64,000 bases of DNA from DASSFG01 sp035547915 (GTDB taxonomy: Bacteria > Planctomycetota > Planctomycetia > Pirellulales > JAICIG01). The stretch lies in contig DASZTS010000014.1 in NCBI GenBank assembly GCA_035547915.1, forward strand, positions 53,134 through 117,133, read 5' to 3'. Positions 26,566 through 34,800 of the stretch are shown one piece after another (the stretch's first letter is position 1; each line of letters starts with the position of its first letter). Below the pieces are notes generated by a model. It worked only from the letters and a program-made list of their open reading frames with translations, had not been told where the DNA came from and did not search any database. Made by a program: the position numbers and the translations under genes.

Positions 26566-27330
26566 ATGCAAGCACACACGACTATGGATCACATGAACTT
26601 TGCTCATGCTCGTTTCGATTACGAGCCTTATCCTATCTGCTATATCCCTGACTTTCTCAGCCCTGCGGACTACGAAGCGTTGGCCGACACCTATCCGTCG
26701 CTCGACAGCTTCAACCATAAGCCGATGCTTGGAGACAAGTATTCCCTCGCTGAGGGGAACAACGCCGACTTTTACTTCCGTTTCCTCCACGACAATCCAT
26801 GCTGGCTGGAATTCTATAACCGCATAAAAAGCAAGGCGTTTGTCGAAGAAGTCCTCACCCTATTGAAGAACAATTACATCGACTTGGGAATCGGTGACTT
26901 TAGACTTACACGCAGTACCAGTGGGGGTTGGAGTGATTTGTTGGCCCGTGCTTTTACAACGAATACCCTACGCACGCGATTTGAGTTTTCAATCATGTCG
27001 GCCGACGGCGGCCACATCCTGCCGCATACCGACGCTGAAGCAAAGCTTGTGACCATCGTTGTATCGTTCATCAGGGGTGGAGAATGGCAAAGCGAATGGG
27101 GAGGGGGCACGGACGTCTTGACACCCGCGGACCCGACCAGCGTGTTTGCCAGAGCGAATCGTCGTTTGCCTTTTGACAAAATGCGGGTTTCTAGGACATT
27201 ACCGTTCGCCCCAAATCAGGCCGTGCTCTTTGTCAAGACATACAACTCCTGGCATGCTGTTTCGCCAATGCACGGCCCGCCTAATGCGGTCAGAAAGACC
27301 GTCACGATCAACATCGAACGCCTGATGTGA
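26566..27330 (+). CDS. 2OG-Fe(II) oxygenase (prolyl-hydroxylase-like)
   Basis: About 254 residues. The double-stranded beta-helix iron site is visible: HTD in GGHILPHTDAEAKL, the distal His in YNSWHAVSPM, and the 2-oxoglutarate-binding Arg in AVRKTVTINI. These enzymes hydroxylate proteins, nucleic acids or small molecules with 2-oxoglutarate and oxygen. The frame is open back to 26221, but that part runs through the direct repeat and lacks a start signal, so I start at 26566. Flanking direct repeats suggest it arrived as a cassette. Substrate unknown. Confidence 0.75.
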   Translation: MQAHTTMDHMNFAHARFDYEPYPICYIPDFLSPADYEALADTYPSLDSFNHKPMLGDKYSLAEGNNADFYFRFLHDNPCWLEFYNRIKSKAFVEEVLTLLKNNYIDLGIGDFRLTRSTSGGWSDLLARAFTTNTLRTRFEFSIMSADGGHILPHTDAEAKLVTIVVSFIRGGEWQSEWGGGTDVLTPADPTSVFARANRRLPFDKMRVSRTLPFAPNQAVLFVKTYNSWHAVSPMHGPPNAVRKTVTINIERLM

Positions 27331-27361
27331 CGCCTACCAGCGCACTGTCGATGTCCGCCAT

Positions 27362-27440
27362 GCGTCCGGTTACAAATCGTGCCGCTTTCTTCAACGGCCT
27401 TTTGCGTCGCCGCTGGACACTTTGGTACGTCCACGTTCGC
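27362..27440 (+). repeat. Direct repeat, right copy, flanking the oxygenase gene
   Basis: Second copy of the 79-base repeat at 26322-26400. The rest of the 27331-27847 gap holds no convincing gene apart from the hairpin at 27700. Confidence 0.85.
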
Positions 27441-27699
27441 TTCGGATCGAACCACTGTCAGCGTTTCATCGCGTGAGCAGTTTCTTCCACGCCCATGAAT
27501 TCCTGCTGGCTGCATGTAATGTAAACGATGACGCTTTCTGCGTTGCCGACGCCTTTCCGGTTTCCCATTGTCGTTACTGAGCTTGCAGGACTGGATTTCA
27601 CCATGCTGGTCACATGGCGTCATGCCTTCTTCGGGCTTTAAGCCGTCCGGGACACACGCGGCCTCACTTCGGGACTCTTAAAGCCGCCGCCGGTCCGCG

Positions 27700-27748
27700 C
27701 AAGCAGAAAATCGGTTCCCCCTGAAGGTCTCCCCCAATTTTCCGCTTG
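27700..27748 (+). promoter_or_regulatory. Conserved-loop hairpin, copy A
   Basis: CAAGCAGAAAAT pairs with ATTTTCCGCTTG around a loop of about 25 bases, CGGTTCCCCCTGAAGG then TCTCCCCCA. The identical loop on a different stem recurs at 31691-31745. It lies 100 bases upstream of the ribosome site of the 27848 gene, so a 5'-UTR regulatory element or protein-binding hairpin is possible. Confidence 0.6.
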
Positions 27749-27847
27749 CCCGGTACGCATGCGCCCCGGACTCAAGCGGCTTTTTCTGTGCAGTCCCGTA
27801 AGGCCGCGATGGTCGCGGCCGGAAACTTAAATCAGAAGGAGAACACC

Positions 27848-28108
27848 ATGTCACAACCAGCACACAAAATCCGTACCGGCGTCCTGCAAGTCACGATCTG
27901 GAGAAACCACGGCGAAAGAGGCAACTGGTACAGCGTCATACCGAGCCGCAGCTACAAGCAGGAGGACGCATGGAAGGAAACCGACAGTCTCGGTTTCGAT
28001 GACCTGCTGACAATGGCCAAACTATTTGACCTCGCTCACACGTGGATCATGCACCAGCAGCAGGCCGACGCCAAGGGCCGTAAGGAAGCGGCGAAGGCTG
28101 CCGCCTGA
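27848..28108 (+). CDS. Conserved plasmid-type small protein
   Basis: An 86-residue protein of a type common on plasmids and integrative elements: KIRTGVLQVTIWRNHGERGN, WYSVIPSRSYKQEDAWKETD, and LAHTWIMHQQ. GAAGGAGAACACC is an excellent ribosome site for the ATG at 27848. Function unknown; it is the first gene of a four-gene plus-strand group. Confidence 0.8.
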   Translation: MSQPAHKIRTGVLQVTIWRNHGERGNWYSVIPSRSYKQEDAWKETDSLGFDDLLTMAKLFDLAHTWIMHQQQADAKGRKEAAKAAA

Positions 28109-28176
28109 GCCGGACGCCGGCGGGCTACGGCCCGCCGGTTCCATTTTAAATCAACCATTCAGAAAGGAATGTCAAA

Positions 28177-28590
28177 ATGAACACGTTCAACGATCGTTTA
28201 CCCGCCCGCTTTGATGATTATGAAATCCAGCCGTGCCGCCGCTACATCGACGCGGACGAGCCTGAGCTGTCCTTCGTCGAACCGTGCGAAGCCGTCGAGG
28301 CGGATTTCTGGACGCTTTACGGCCACGTCAACGGCGAGGGCGCTCACGCCATCGGCGATTTCCACGACCGCAAGCACGCCGAGGAAGTCTACGCCCGGAT
28401 TACCGGGCTGGAGTTCACCGGCTCCGGAAAGGCCGACGCTCACCTTCGCGTCATGCACGCCGGGCCGAAATTGCTGGAAACCCTGATCGCGGCATCCGAC
28501 TGGATCAATGCCCAGCTTGGAAAACGCCGCACTGACATACAGGCAATGGTGCAGCAGGCCATCGCCGAAGCGACCGGGAGGGCAGCATGA
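28177..28590 (+). CDS. Conserved hypothetical protein of mobile elements
   Basis: A 137-residue protein with WTLYGHVNGEGAHAIGDFHD and AEEVYARITG, a segment often seen in plasmid proteins. AGAAAGGAATG precedes the ATG. It overlaps the next gene by four bases. Function unknown. Confidence 0.7.
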   Translation: MNTFNDRLPARFDDYEIQPCRRYIDADEPELSFVEPCEAVEADFWTLYGHVNGEGAHAIGDFHDRKHAEEVYARITGLEFTGSGKADAHLRVMHAGPKLLETLIAASDWINAQLGKRRTDIQAMVQQAIAEATGRAA

Positions 28591-29018
28591 CGAACGCAAA
28601 CTGCCTCGAAGGCATCCGCTGCCCGGCGTGCGGGCAGCAGGATCGTTTCAAAATCACTGCCCTCATCACCTGCCTTGTCACTGACAATGGCAGTGAGCCG
28701 GTTGGCGATCACGAATGGGACGACGACAGCAGCACCCATTGCCCGGAGTGTGGGTTCGATGGGAAGCTGAAATGCTTTCGCAAACGAAACCGATTGCCGC
28801 CCGACCCGGAGAACATGAACGGCAGCCGCGCCGCATGGGCGGCAGTTGCCCTGCGGGCTTTCATGGAAGTGACCAGAACCGACGAGGAAGACGCCCTCGG
28901 CGACCTGCTGGCCGACCTGATGCACTGGGCCGACCGAAACAACTTTGACTTCGAGTTGGCATTTGACCGTGCCCGCTGGCATTATGAGGCCGAGACCGGT
29001 GGACCACAGCCCGCCTAA
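28587..29018 (+). CDS. Zinc-ribbon hypothetical protein
   Basis: A 143-residue protein with two Cys pairs, CPACGQQD and CPECGFDGKL, likely forming a zinc ribbon, then a helical C-terminal region (EDALGDLLADLMHWADRNNF). It is coupled to the upstream gene by ATGA. Function unknown. Confidence 0.7.
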   Translation: MTNANCLEGIRCPACGQQDRFKITALITCLVTDNGSEPVGDHEWDDDSSTHCPECGFDGKLKCFRKRNRLPPDPENMNGSRAAWAAVALRAFMEVTRTDEEDALGDLLADLMHWADRNNFDFELAFDRARWHYEAETGGPQPA

Positions 29019-29149
29019 TTCACGGCCTTGCCGGGGCCTGCCGCGCAGGCCCCGGCGACCGCGACAAGTTTGATTGACTCGCTCCGGCCTTGGGTCTATA
29101 TCCATCGAGAGTGCCACGTCCGCCACCCGACGTGTGCCGACTGCCAAGG

Positions 29150-29377
29150 ATGCCGTACAGAATCAACATCGGCGACATGATCGCCTACACCGACACGTTC
29201 CTCGACCGCCAAAGCCGATACCACCCTGACATGCTCTCCGCACAGGGGAAAGTAACGGCGCTGCACCACCTCAATAGCGGCCAAATCCTGGCTGACATCG
29301 AATGGGACAAGCCCGGCCTCCCAAAGCGGGTCAACATCAAGTTTCTCATCAAAAAGAACGCTGCCTACGGAACATGA
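29150..29377 (+). CDS. Small beta-rich hypothetical protein
   Basis: A 75-residue frame, MPYRINIGDMIAYTDTFLDR through NIKFLIKKNAAYG. It resembles short plasmid-borne KOW/SH3-like proteins that begin with GDxVAY. The start at 29150 has only a weak upstream AAGG. Function unknown. Confidence 0.5.
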   Translation: MPYRINIGDMIAYTDTFLDRQSRYHPDMLSAQGKVTALHHLNSGQILADIEWDKPGLPKRVNIKFLIKKNAAYGT

Positions 29378-30172
29378 CCGTTTATCCCTGCCAGTGGTTC
29401 CTTTTGTTCCAATCCAACCACCCTTCGTCCAACTGACCGAGCCTATGGGCACATCGCCATCCCGGCGACCACGTGCTCACGGGCTGCGCTCCGCTCCGGT
29501 CCTCTGCGAGGGACGGCTGTTGCCCCCTTACGCCCGTTTGTGCTGCGGCCGGCCGGCCTGATGCGGACACCTACGGTGCCGACGTTTTTTGACGGATGAC
29601 AGGGGAGCATCCCCAGCCCGTCAAGGACCGGGGCAAGCGACCGTTCGCGGCCCCCTCCCAACCTTCCGCGCTCGTGCCTCGCTTGTGCAGGTCGGTGCCC
29701 TCCGCTCCGGTCGTCCTATGACTGGCTCCCCCCTTTCACATCACGGGCTTTCGCCCCCCTTCCGCCGAAAAACGCTGTTCGCGTTTGCGTAAGGGGCCAT
29801 TCCAATCAAAGGCCCCGGAACATGCCGCCGCTCGTTGGCGGCTCCAGATACCAGCCCCGAACTGGCCCCCAGCCGATCGGCTGCATTATCACGCTATCCC
29901 CACGCGACCGCCGTAGCTGGCGGACGGCGGTTGGCCCGACCGGAGGCCACTGCATCCGGGAGGGATCGCGTCCTCCGCCACCCCATGCCTCACCGGCCTG
30001 TTTGCACCCTAATTCCATCACAACAGACGTGAGGTTCCTTCACAGGTTTTTGGTATGTTCCTAAAAAGTTTTTCCATCAGGCGTCTTCCCTATGCACAGC
30101 ATAGGCCCACTGGAACGGTTCCAGCCGGGAAGACGCCTTCATGCACGGCATTATTTGCCGGGCTCCGTGTGC
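29378..30172. other. GC-rich 0.8-kb stretch without a convincing gene
   Basis: No frame has a good start and normal composition. It contains an imperfect repeat (CTGCGCTCCGCTCCGGTC near 29485 and GTGCCCTCCGCTCCGGTC near 29697), GGGCTTTCGCCCCCC near 29747, and a hairpin CCGCCGT/ACGGCGG near 29908-29930. It may be an untranslated RNA or a transfer or replication region. Confidence 0.35.
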
Positions 30173-30376
30173 TTAAGCGGGGCCTGCGAATATCCGCTTC
30201 CAGGCCCAGCACGCAAGAGCGCCGACAACGATGCCGACCACCATCCCGCCATTCAGAACGCCCCAGGCGTTGCCCAGCGGCGGGAAGAACGCCCAGCCGT
30301 AGTTGAGCGCCCCCAGCACTGCCAGGATAATCACCAGGCCGGCATCCCCTGCCTTCACACTGCCGATGCCCCTCAT
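30173..30376 (-). CDS. Small two-span membrane protein
   Basis: A 67-residue protein with hydrophobic segments AGLVIILAVLGALNYGWAFF and GMVVGIVVGALACWAW. Its ATG overlaps the upstream stop by one base. Function unknown. Confidence 0.55.
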   Translation of the reverse strand: MRGIGSVKAGDAGLVIILAVLGALNYGWAFFPPLGNAWGVLNGGMVVGIVVGALACWAWKRIFAGPA

Positions 30377-30576
30377 CAGTGAAGTTTCCCCTGCTTCGCG
30401 TGCTGAAGGTCGTCAATGGCCGCACCAACGGACAGCCATACGGCAGCCCCTTTAACGTCGTCCCTTTGCCTAAGCTCGTTCATCTTCTGCCAGGCAAAGT
30501 CTGCGGCCTCAGTCCCAAACACCTGTATGAGCAGGTTTGCGGCACCGTACCTGTTTATGCGTCTGTAGCTATCCAT
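30376..30576 (-). CDS. Small hypothetical protein
   Basis: A 66-residue helical protein (GAANLLIQVFGTEAADFAWQ, then KMNELRQRDDVKGAAVW) just upstream of and overlapping the small membrane gene. It probably forms a two-gene unit with it. No domain recognised. Confidence 0.5.
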   Translation of the reverse strand: MDSYRRINRYGAANLLIQVFGTEAADFAWQKMNELRQRDDVKGAAVWLSVGAAIDDLQHAKQGKLH

Positions 30577-30850
30577 AGGGCGGCATCATACGCCCTTTTA
30601 TCTGGCCCGGAAGTGATATTTCATCCGCTGGCGTTCGGCGTGGTTTTTCGTTGTCCTTGCCCGATAAACGGCCGCCGGCTCACCCTCGCAAGATGCCAAT
30701 TCTCGACAGCCGGAAACACCAGTGTTTCTGCGCTTCTCCACGCGCTGACACGCGGAGATGCCTTATTTTCTGCGGCTCTTGACGTGTTAATCCTCGCAAA
30801 CCAGCGGCCTGCCTATTGCGCAGCGATTTGAACAGTGGTACAATTTGCCT

Positions 30851-31060
30851 ATGTCCATGCCTCCGACATATCACCTCAACGAGCTGGGTCCACAGGCCCA
30901 GATGATGTCGAAATCGTGCGGTAACGAGCGAATGGCGATGATCCTCCAATACGTCGCCCTTGGGTCCATGATCGTCATGGCCGGAGTTGCCGCAAGCCAG
31001 GTTCTGCGGGATGCGTTCGGTTCGTCCGATCATCGCGGAGGCCGCGGCTGGTCGAGGTGA
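30851..31060 (+). CDS. Small single-span protein
   Basis: A 69-residue frame, MSMPPTYHLNELGPQAQMMS, with one hydrophobic segment (ILQYVALGSMIVMAGVAA). The start is the ATG at 30851. No family recognised. Confidence 0.45.
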   Translation: MSMPPTYHLNELGPQAQMMSKSCGNERMAMILQYVALGSMIVMAGVAASQVLRDAFGSSDHRGGRGWSR

Positions 31061-31270
31061 CCATGCCGCAGCATCCCATCCCGGACCTACGCCAGCTTCC
31101 ACGCCCTGACCAACGCCGGGCGCTCCCCATCACGCAGCGGACGGAGGCATACCCTTGACGTATGCCGAAGAAGCCGCCGTCGTGGGACCAGCCCACACTC
31201 TTTCCGCTTCACCCTGACGATTCACATGAACCGACAAATGATGTAACATCACCACCTAAAGGAGATGACG

Positions 31271-31585
31271 ATGCAGTACAAGACCATAGTTCACGAACTC
31301 CTGCAACAACAGACGGAGTTGCACGAGAGGCTGCGGCTGACACGCCGGCTCCTGCCGACGATCGAAACCTACGCCAAGGAACTGAAGGCCAGCCACGAGG
31401 AGTGGAAGGAAACGCTCTCGGAGGCGCGGCCGGACAGCGACCCGATCCAGATCAGCAGCGAAGCAATGGAGATGGCCGTTCAGGAAATGGAAGATCGTTT
31501 GCAGAACGAATCGCAAACGAACGACGAGGCGCTCTCCCTCGACGCGGCAATGGCGTTTCTCCGCAATCCTACGTCGCGCGGCTGA
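31271..31585 (+). CDS. Small coiled-coil protein upstream of the methylase-helicase
   Basis: A 104-residue helical protein: MQYKTIVHELLQQQTELHER, later AMEMAVQEMEDRLQNE. AAAGGAGATGACG gives a strong ribosome site. Another frame open from 31162 runs through the same DNA toward the methylase-helicase, but this frame has the better start and more natural composition. Function unknown. Confidence 0.65.
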   Translation: MQYKTIVHELLQQQTELHERLRLTRRLLPTIETYAKELKASHEEWKETLSEARPDSDPIQISSEAMEMAVQEMEDRLQNESQTNDEALSLDAAMAFLRNPTSRG

Positions 31586-31690
31586 AGGCACAGCGATCGC
31601 TGTTTGATTCCTTCCCCGACGCACACTCTTCCGCCACGGCTGCCCCGCCTGGGGCTTTCAATGACGGCACGCTAATCAGCCCGCCGGGCC

Positions 31691-31745
31691 GTGCAAGCGG
31701 AATTCCGGTTCCCCCTGAAGGTCTCCCCCAAAATTCCGCTGGCAC
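31691..31745 (+). promoter_or_regulatory. Conserved-loop hairpin, copy B
   Basis: GTGC-A-AGCGGAATT pairs with AATTCCGCT-G-GCAC around the same ~25-base loop as copy A (27700-27748). Stem sequences differ in a base-pair-preserving way while the loop is identical. It lies between the 31271 gene and the preferred start of the methylase-helicase. Confidence 0.6.
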
Positions 31746-31839
31746 GGTCGCTGCGCGAGCGGAGCCCCGGACCGGGGCTGATTCTTCCGCGAGCCGTCAG
31801 GCCCCAGTTGCGGGGCCGGTAACTAGAGGAGACCGCGAC

Positions 31840-34800
31840 GTGCAAGGAACACAGCTCAGCTTTCAATTAGACGTACCACCCATCCGTTTTGCCGCCCCGC
31901 CACCGGAGCAGACGACACCACGAAAACTTTTCACAGATCAACCACGGCCCGCACCAGCACCGGCGACGATTGCAAGCGGTGAGAAATCCAAGGCACGCGA
32001 CATCATCACCGCCATCCGCACGCTGAAGGCCATCGAGCAGGAGCAGCGGCCGGCCACCACCGACGAACGGCAAATGCTCGCCCGCTTCGGCGGTTTCGGT
32101 GCAGTGGCCCTGTCCATCTTTCCCGACCCGGTGACCGGCAAATACAAGGACGCCGGCTGGCAATCTCTCGGCGAAGAATTGCAATCGTTGCTCTCGCCCC
32201 AGGAATACGACAGCGCCAAACGCACCACCTTCAACGCCTTCTACACGTCACCCACCGTCATCGCCGGCATCCACGAGGCGATCAGCCAACTGGGCGTGCC
32301 CAACACGGCGACGATCCTGGAGCCAGGCTGCGGCACCGGCAATTTCATGAGCCAGGGCAAACCCGGCAACCACTTCATCGGCGTCGAACTCGATTCTATC
32401 TCCGGCCGCATCGCCCGTGCGTTGCATCCCGAACACGACATCCGCATCGAAAGTTTCCGCGACACGACGCTGCCCGAAAACCGCATCGACGCCGTGATCG
32501 GCAACGTGCCGTTTGCCGACGTGAAGCTCGACCACCACGGCCAGAAATTCTCCCTGCACGATTATTTCTTCGCCAAGTCGGTTGACGCACTGAAGCCCGG
32601 CGGGGTGCTGGCACTGGTCACGTCGCATTACACGCTCGACAAGCAGAATGCCGCGATCCGTGAATATCTTGCCGCCAAAGCCGATTTCGTGGGAGCGATC
32701 CGCCTGCCATCGGATGCGTTCAAGCGGGAAGGAACCGCCGTAGTGACCGACATCGTGTTTCTTCGCAAGCGGGCACCAGGGGAGCCGGCCAACCATGCAG
32801 ACAAGGATTGGCTGGGCATTGCCCCGCTGGCGATAGATGGCGCAGAGGTTCCGGTCAACCGCTACTTCCTGAACCATCCCGAAATGGTGCTGGGCACCTG
32901 GAGCCGCAAGGACACGCTCTACGGAGGCGAGGGATTCAGCGTCGCCGGCAACGGCGACCTTGAGGGCAATCTCAGGAAAGCCGTTGATCGGCTTCCGAAA
33001 TTCGAGCCGCTTCAATCCTCACCAGCCGAGGCCGAAGCCGTTCCGGCATTCACGCCGCCCCCGCAGCAGCGCCACATCAACGAAGGCAGTTTCTTCGTCG
33101 GCGACGACCGGATCATTTACCAGACCGACGGCGGCCAGGGTGTGCCCGTCGTCTATGGCGGCAGCACGCTGAGGGCTGACGGCAACCTGACCGGCAGGCG
33201 CATGGCCGCACTGATCGAGCTGCGTGACAAGGCCCGCCGGGTGCTGCAATCGCAGAATGAAGGCTGGCCCCAGTCGCACCGCGACGATGCACGCCGCGAA
33301 CTGAACCGGGCTTACGACCGCTTCGTCATGGCCTACGGCCCGATCAACAAGGCTTCCTTAAGTGAAACCAAAGACGGCAGCGTCATCCGCCGCACGCCCA
33401 ACCTTGTGAAATTCAAGGAAGACCCCGACGCCATGCTGGTCATGTCGCTGGAGAATTACGAGGACGAATCCGGCAAGGCGACCAAGGCCGCCATCATGTC
33501 GAGGGACGTGGTTGGCAAGAACCCGCCCATCACGCAGGTACGAAGCGCCGAGGAAGGATTGCTGGTGTCGCTCAATCAACGCGGCACGGTGGACCTGCCT
33601 TACATCGCATCACTCTACGGCAAGCCTGAACCGCAGGTTATCGACGAGCTGGGCGACCTGATTTTCCAGAACCCGCAATCGAAGGAATGGGAAACCGCCG
33701 ACGATTATTTATCCGGCAACGTGCGGTCGAAACTGGCCGCCGCCGACGCGGCAGGCCCGCAATACCAACGCAACGTCAGTGCTTTGCAACACGTGCAGCC
33801 CGAAGACGTGCTGCCCGGCGACATCGACGCCGGGCTGGGTGCCCCGTGGATACCGGCCGGCGACATCCAGGCATTTGCGGCCGAACTGTTCCACGTCGAT
33901 CCGGGCGCAGTCCCGGTCGCCCACCTGAAGAAAGATGCCGTCTGGAGCCTCGATGCCGGCTACGCCGCAAAGGCATCCGTCGCCGCTACGTCAGAATTCG
34001 GCACTCCACGGGCCAACGGCACCTGGCTGCTGGAAATGGCCCTCAACATGAAGTCGCCGACGATCTACGACACCATCCAGAATGGCGACCGCGAGGAGCG
34101 CGTCGTCAACCAGGAAGATACGATGGCCGCCCGCGAGAAACAGAAGCTCATCAAGGAACGCTTCCGGTCGTGGGTGTTCAGCGATCCCGAACGTACCGAA
34201 CGGCTGGTCCGCCTCTACAACGACACCTACAACAACCTGCGGCCCAGGCTGTTCGATGGATCGCACCTCGATTTCCACGGGATGAACCAGGCCCTCGCAC
34301 TCCGGCCGCACCAGAAGGATGCGGTCTGGCGTGGCATGAGCAGCGGCAATACGCTGCTGGCCCACCTCGTCGGTGCCGGCAAGACGTTCACGATGGCCGC
34401 GACCGGCATGAAGATGAAGCAGGCCGGGCTCATCAAGAAGCCGATGTACGTCGTGCCCAACCACCTGCTGGAGCAATTCGCCCGCGAATTCATGCAGTTG
34501 TACCCGAACGCCAAGCTGCTGGTCGCCGCCAAGGAAGACCTGACACGCGACCGCCGCAAGTTTCTGACGGCCAAGATTGCCAGCGGCGAATGGGACGGCA
34601 TCATCGTGACGCACAGTTCCTTCGAGCGGATCGGCATGTCGCGGGATTATCAGGAGAAATTCCTGCTGGAGCAGATCGCCGAATACGACGAGTTGCTCCG
34701 CGAACACGCCGCCGACAAGGGCAGCAACCGCAACCTCATCAAGCAGATCGAGAAGCAGAAGGCGGCACGGGCCGAGCGGCTCAAAAACCTGCTGGCCGAG

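Noticed and set aside
31162..31839. A 226-residue N-terminal extension of the methylase-helicase
   Set aside because: It is stop-free but low in natural composition, overlaps a better-supported gene (31271-31585) and contains the intergenic hairpin; the GTG at 31840 has a good ribosome site.
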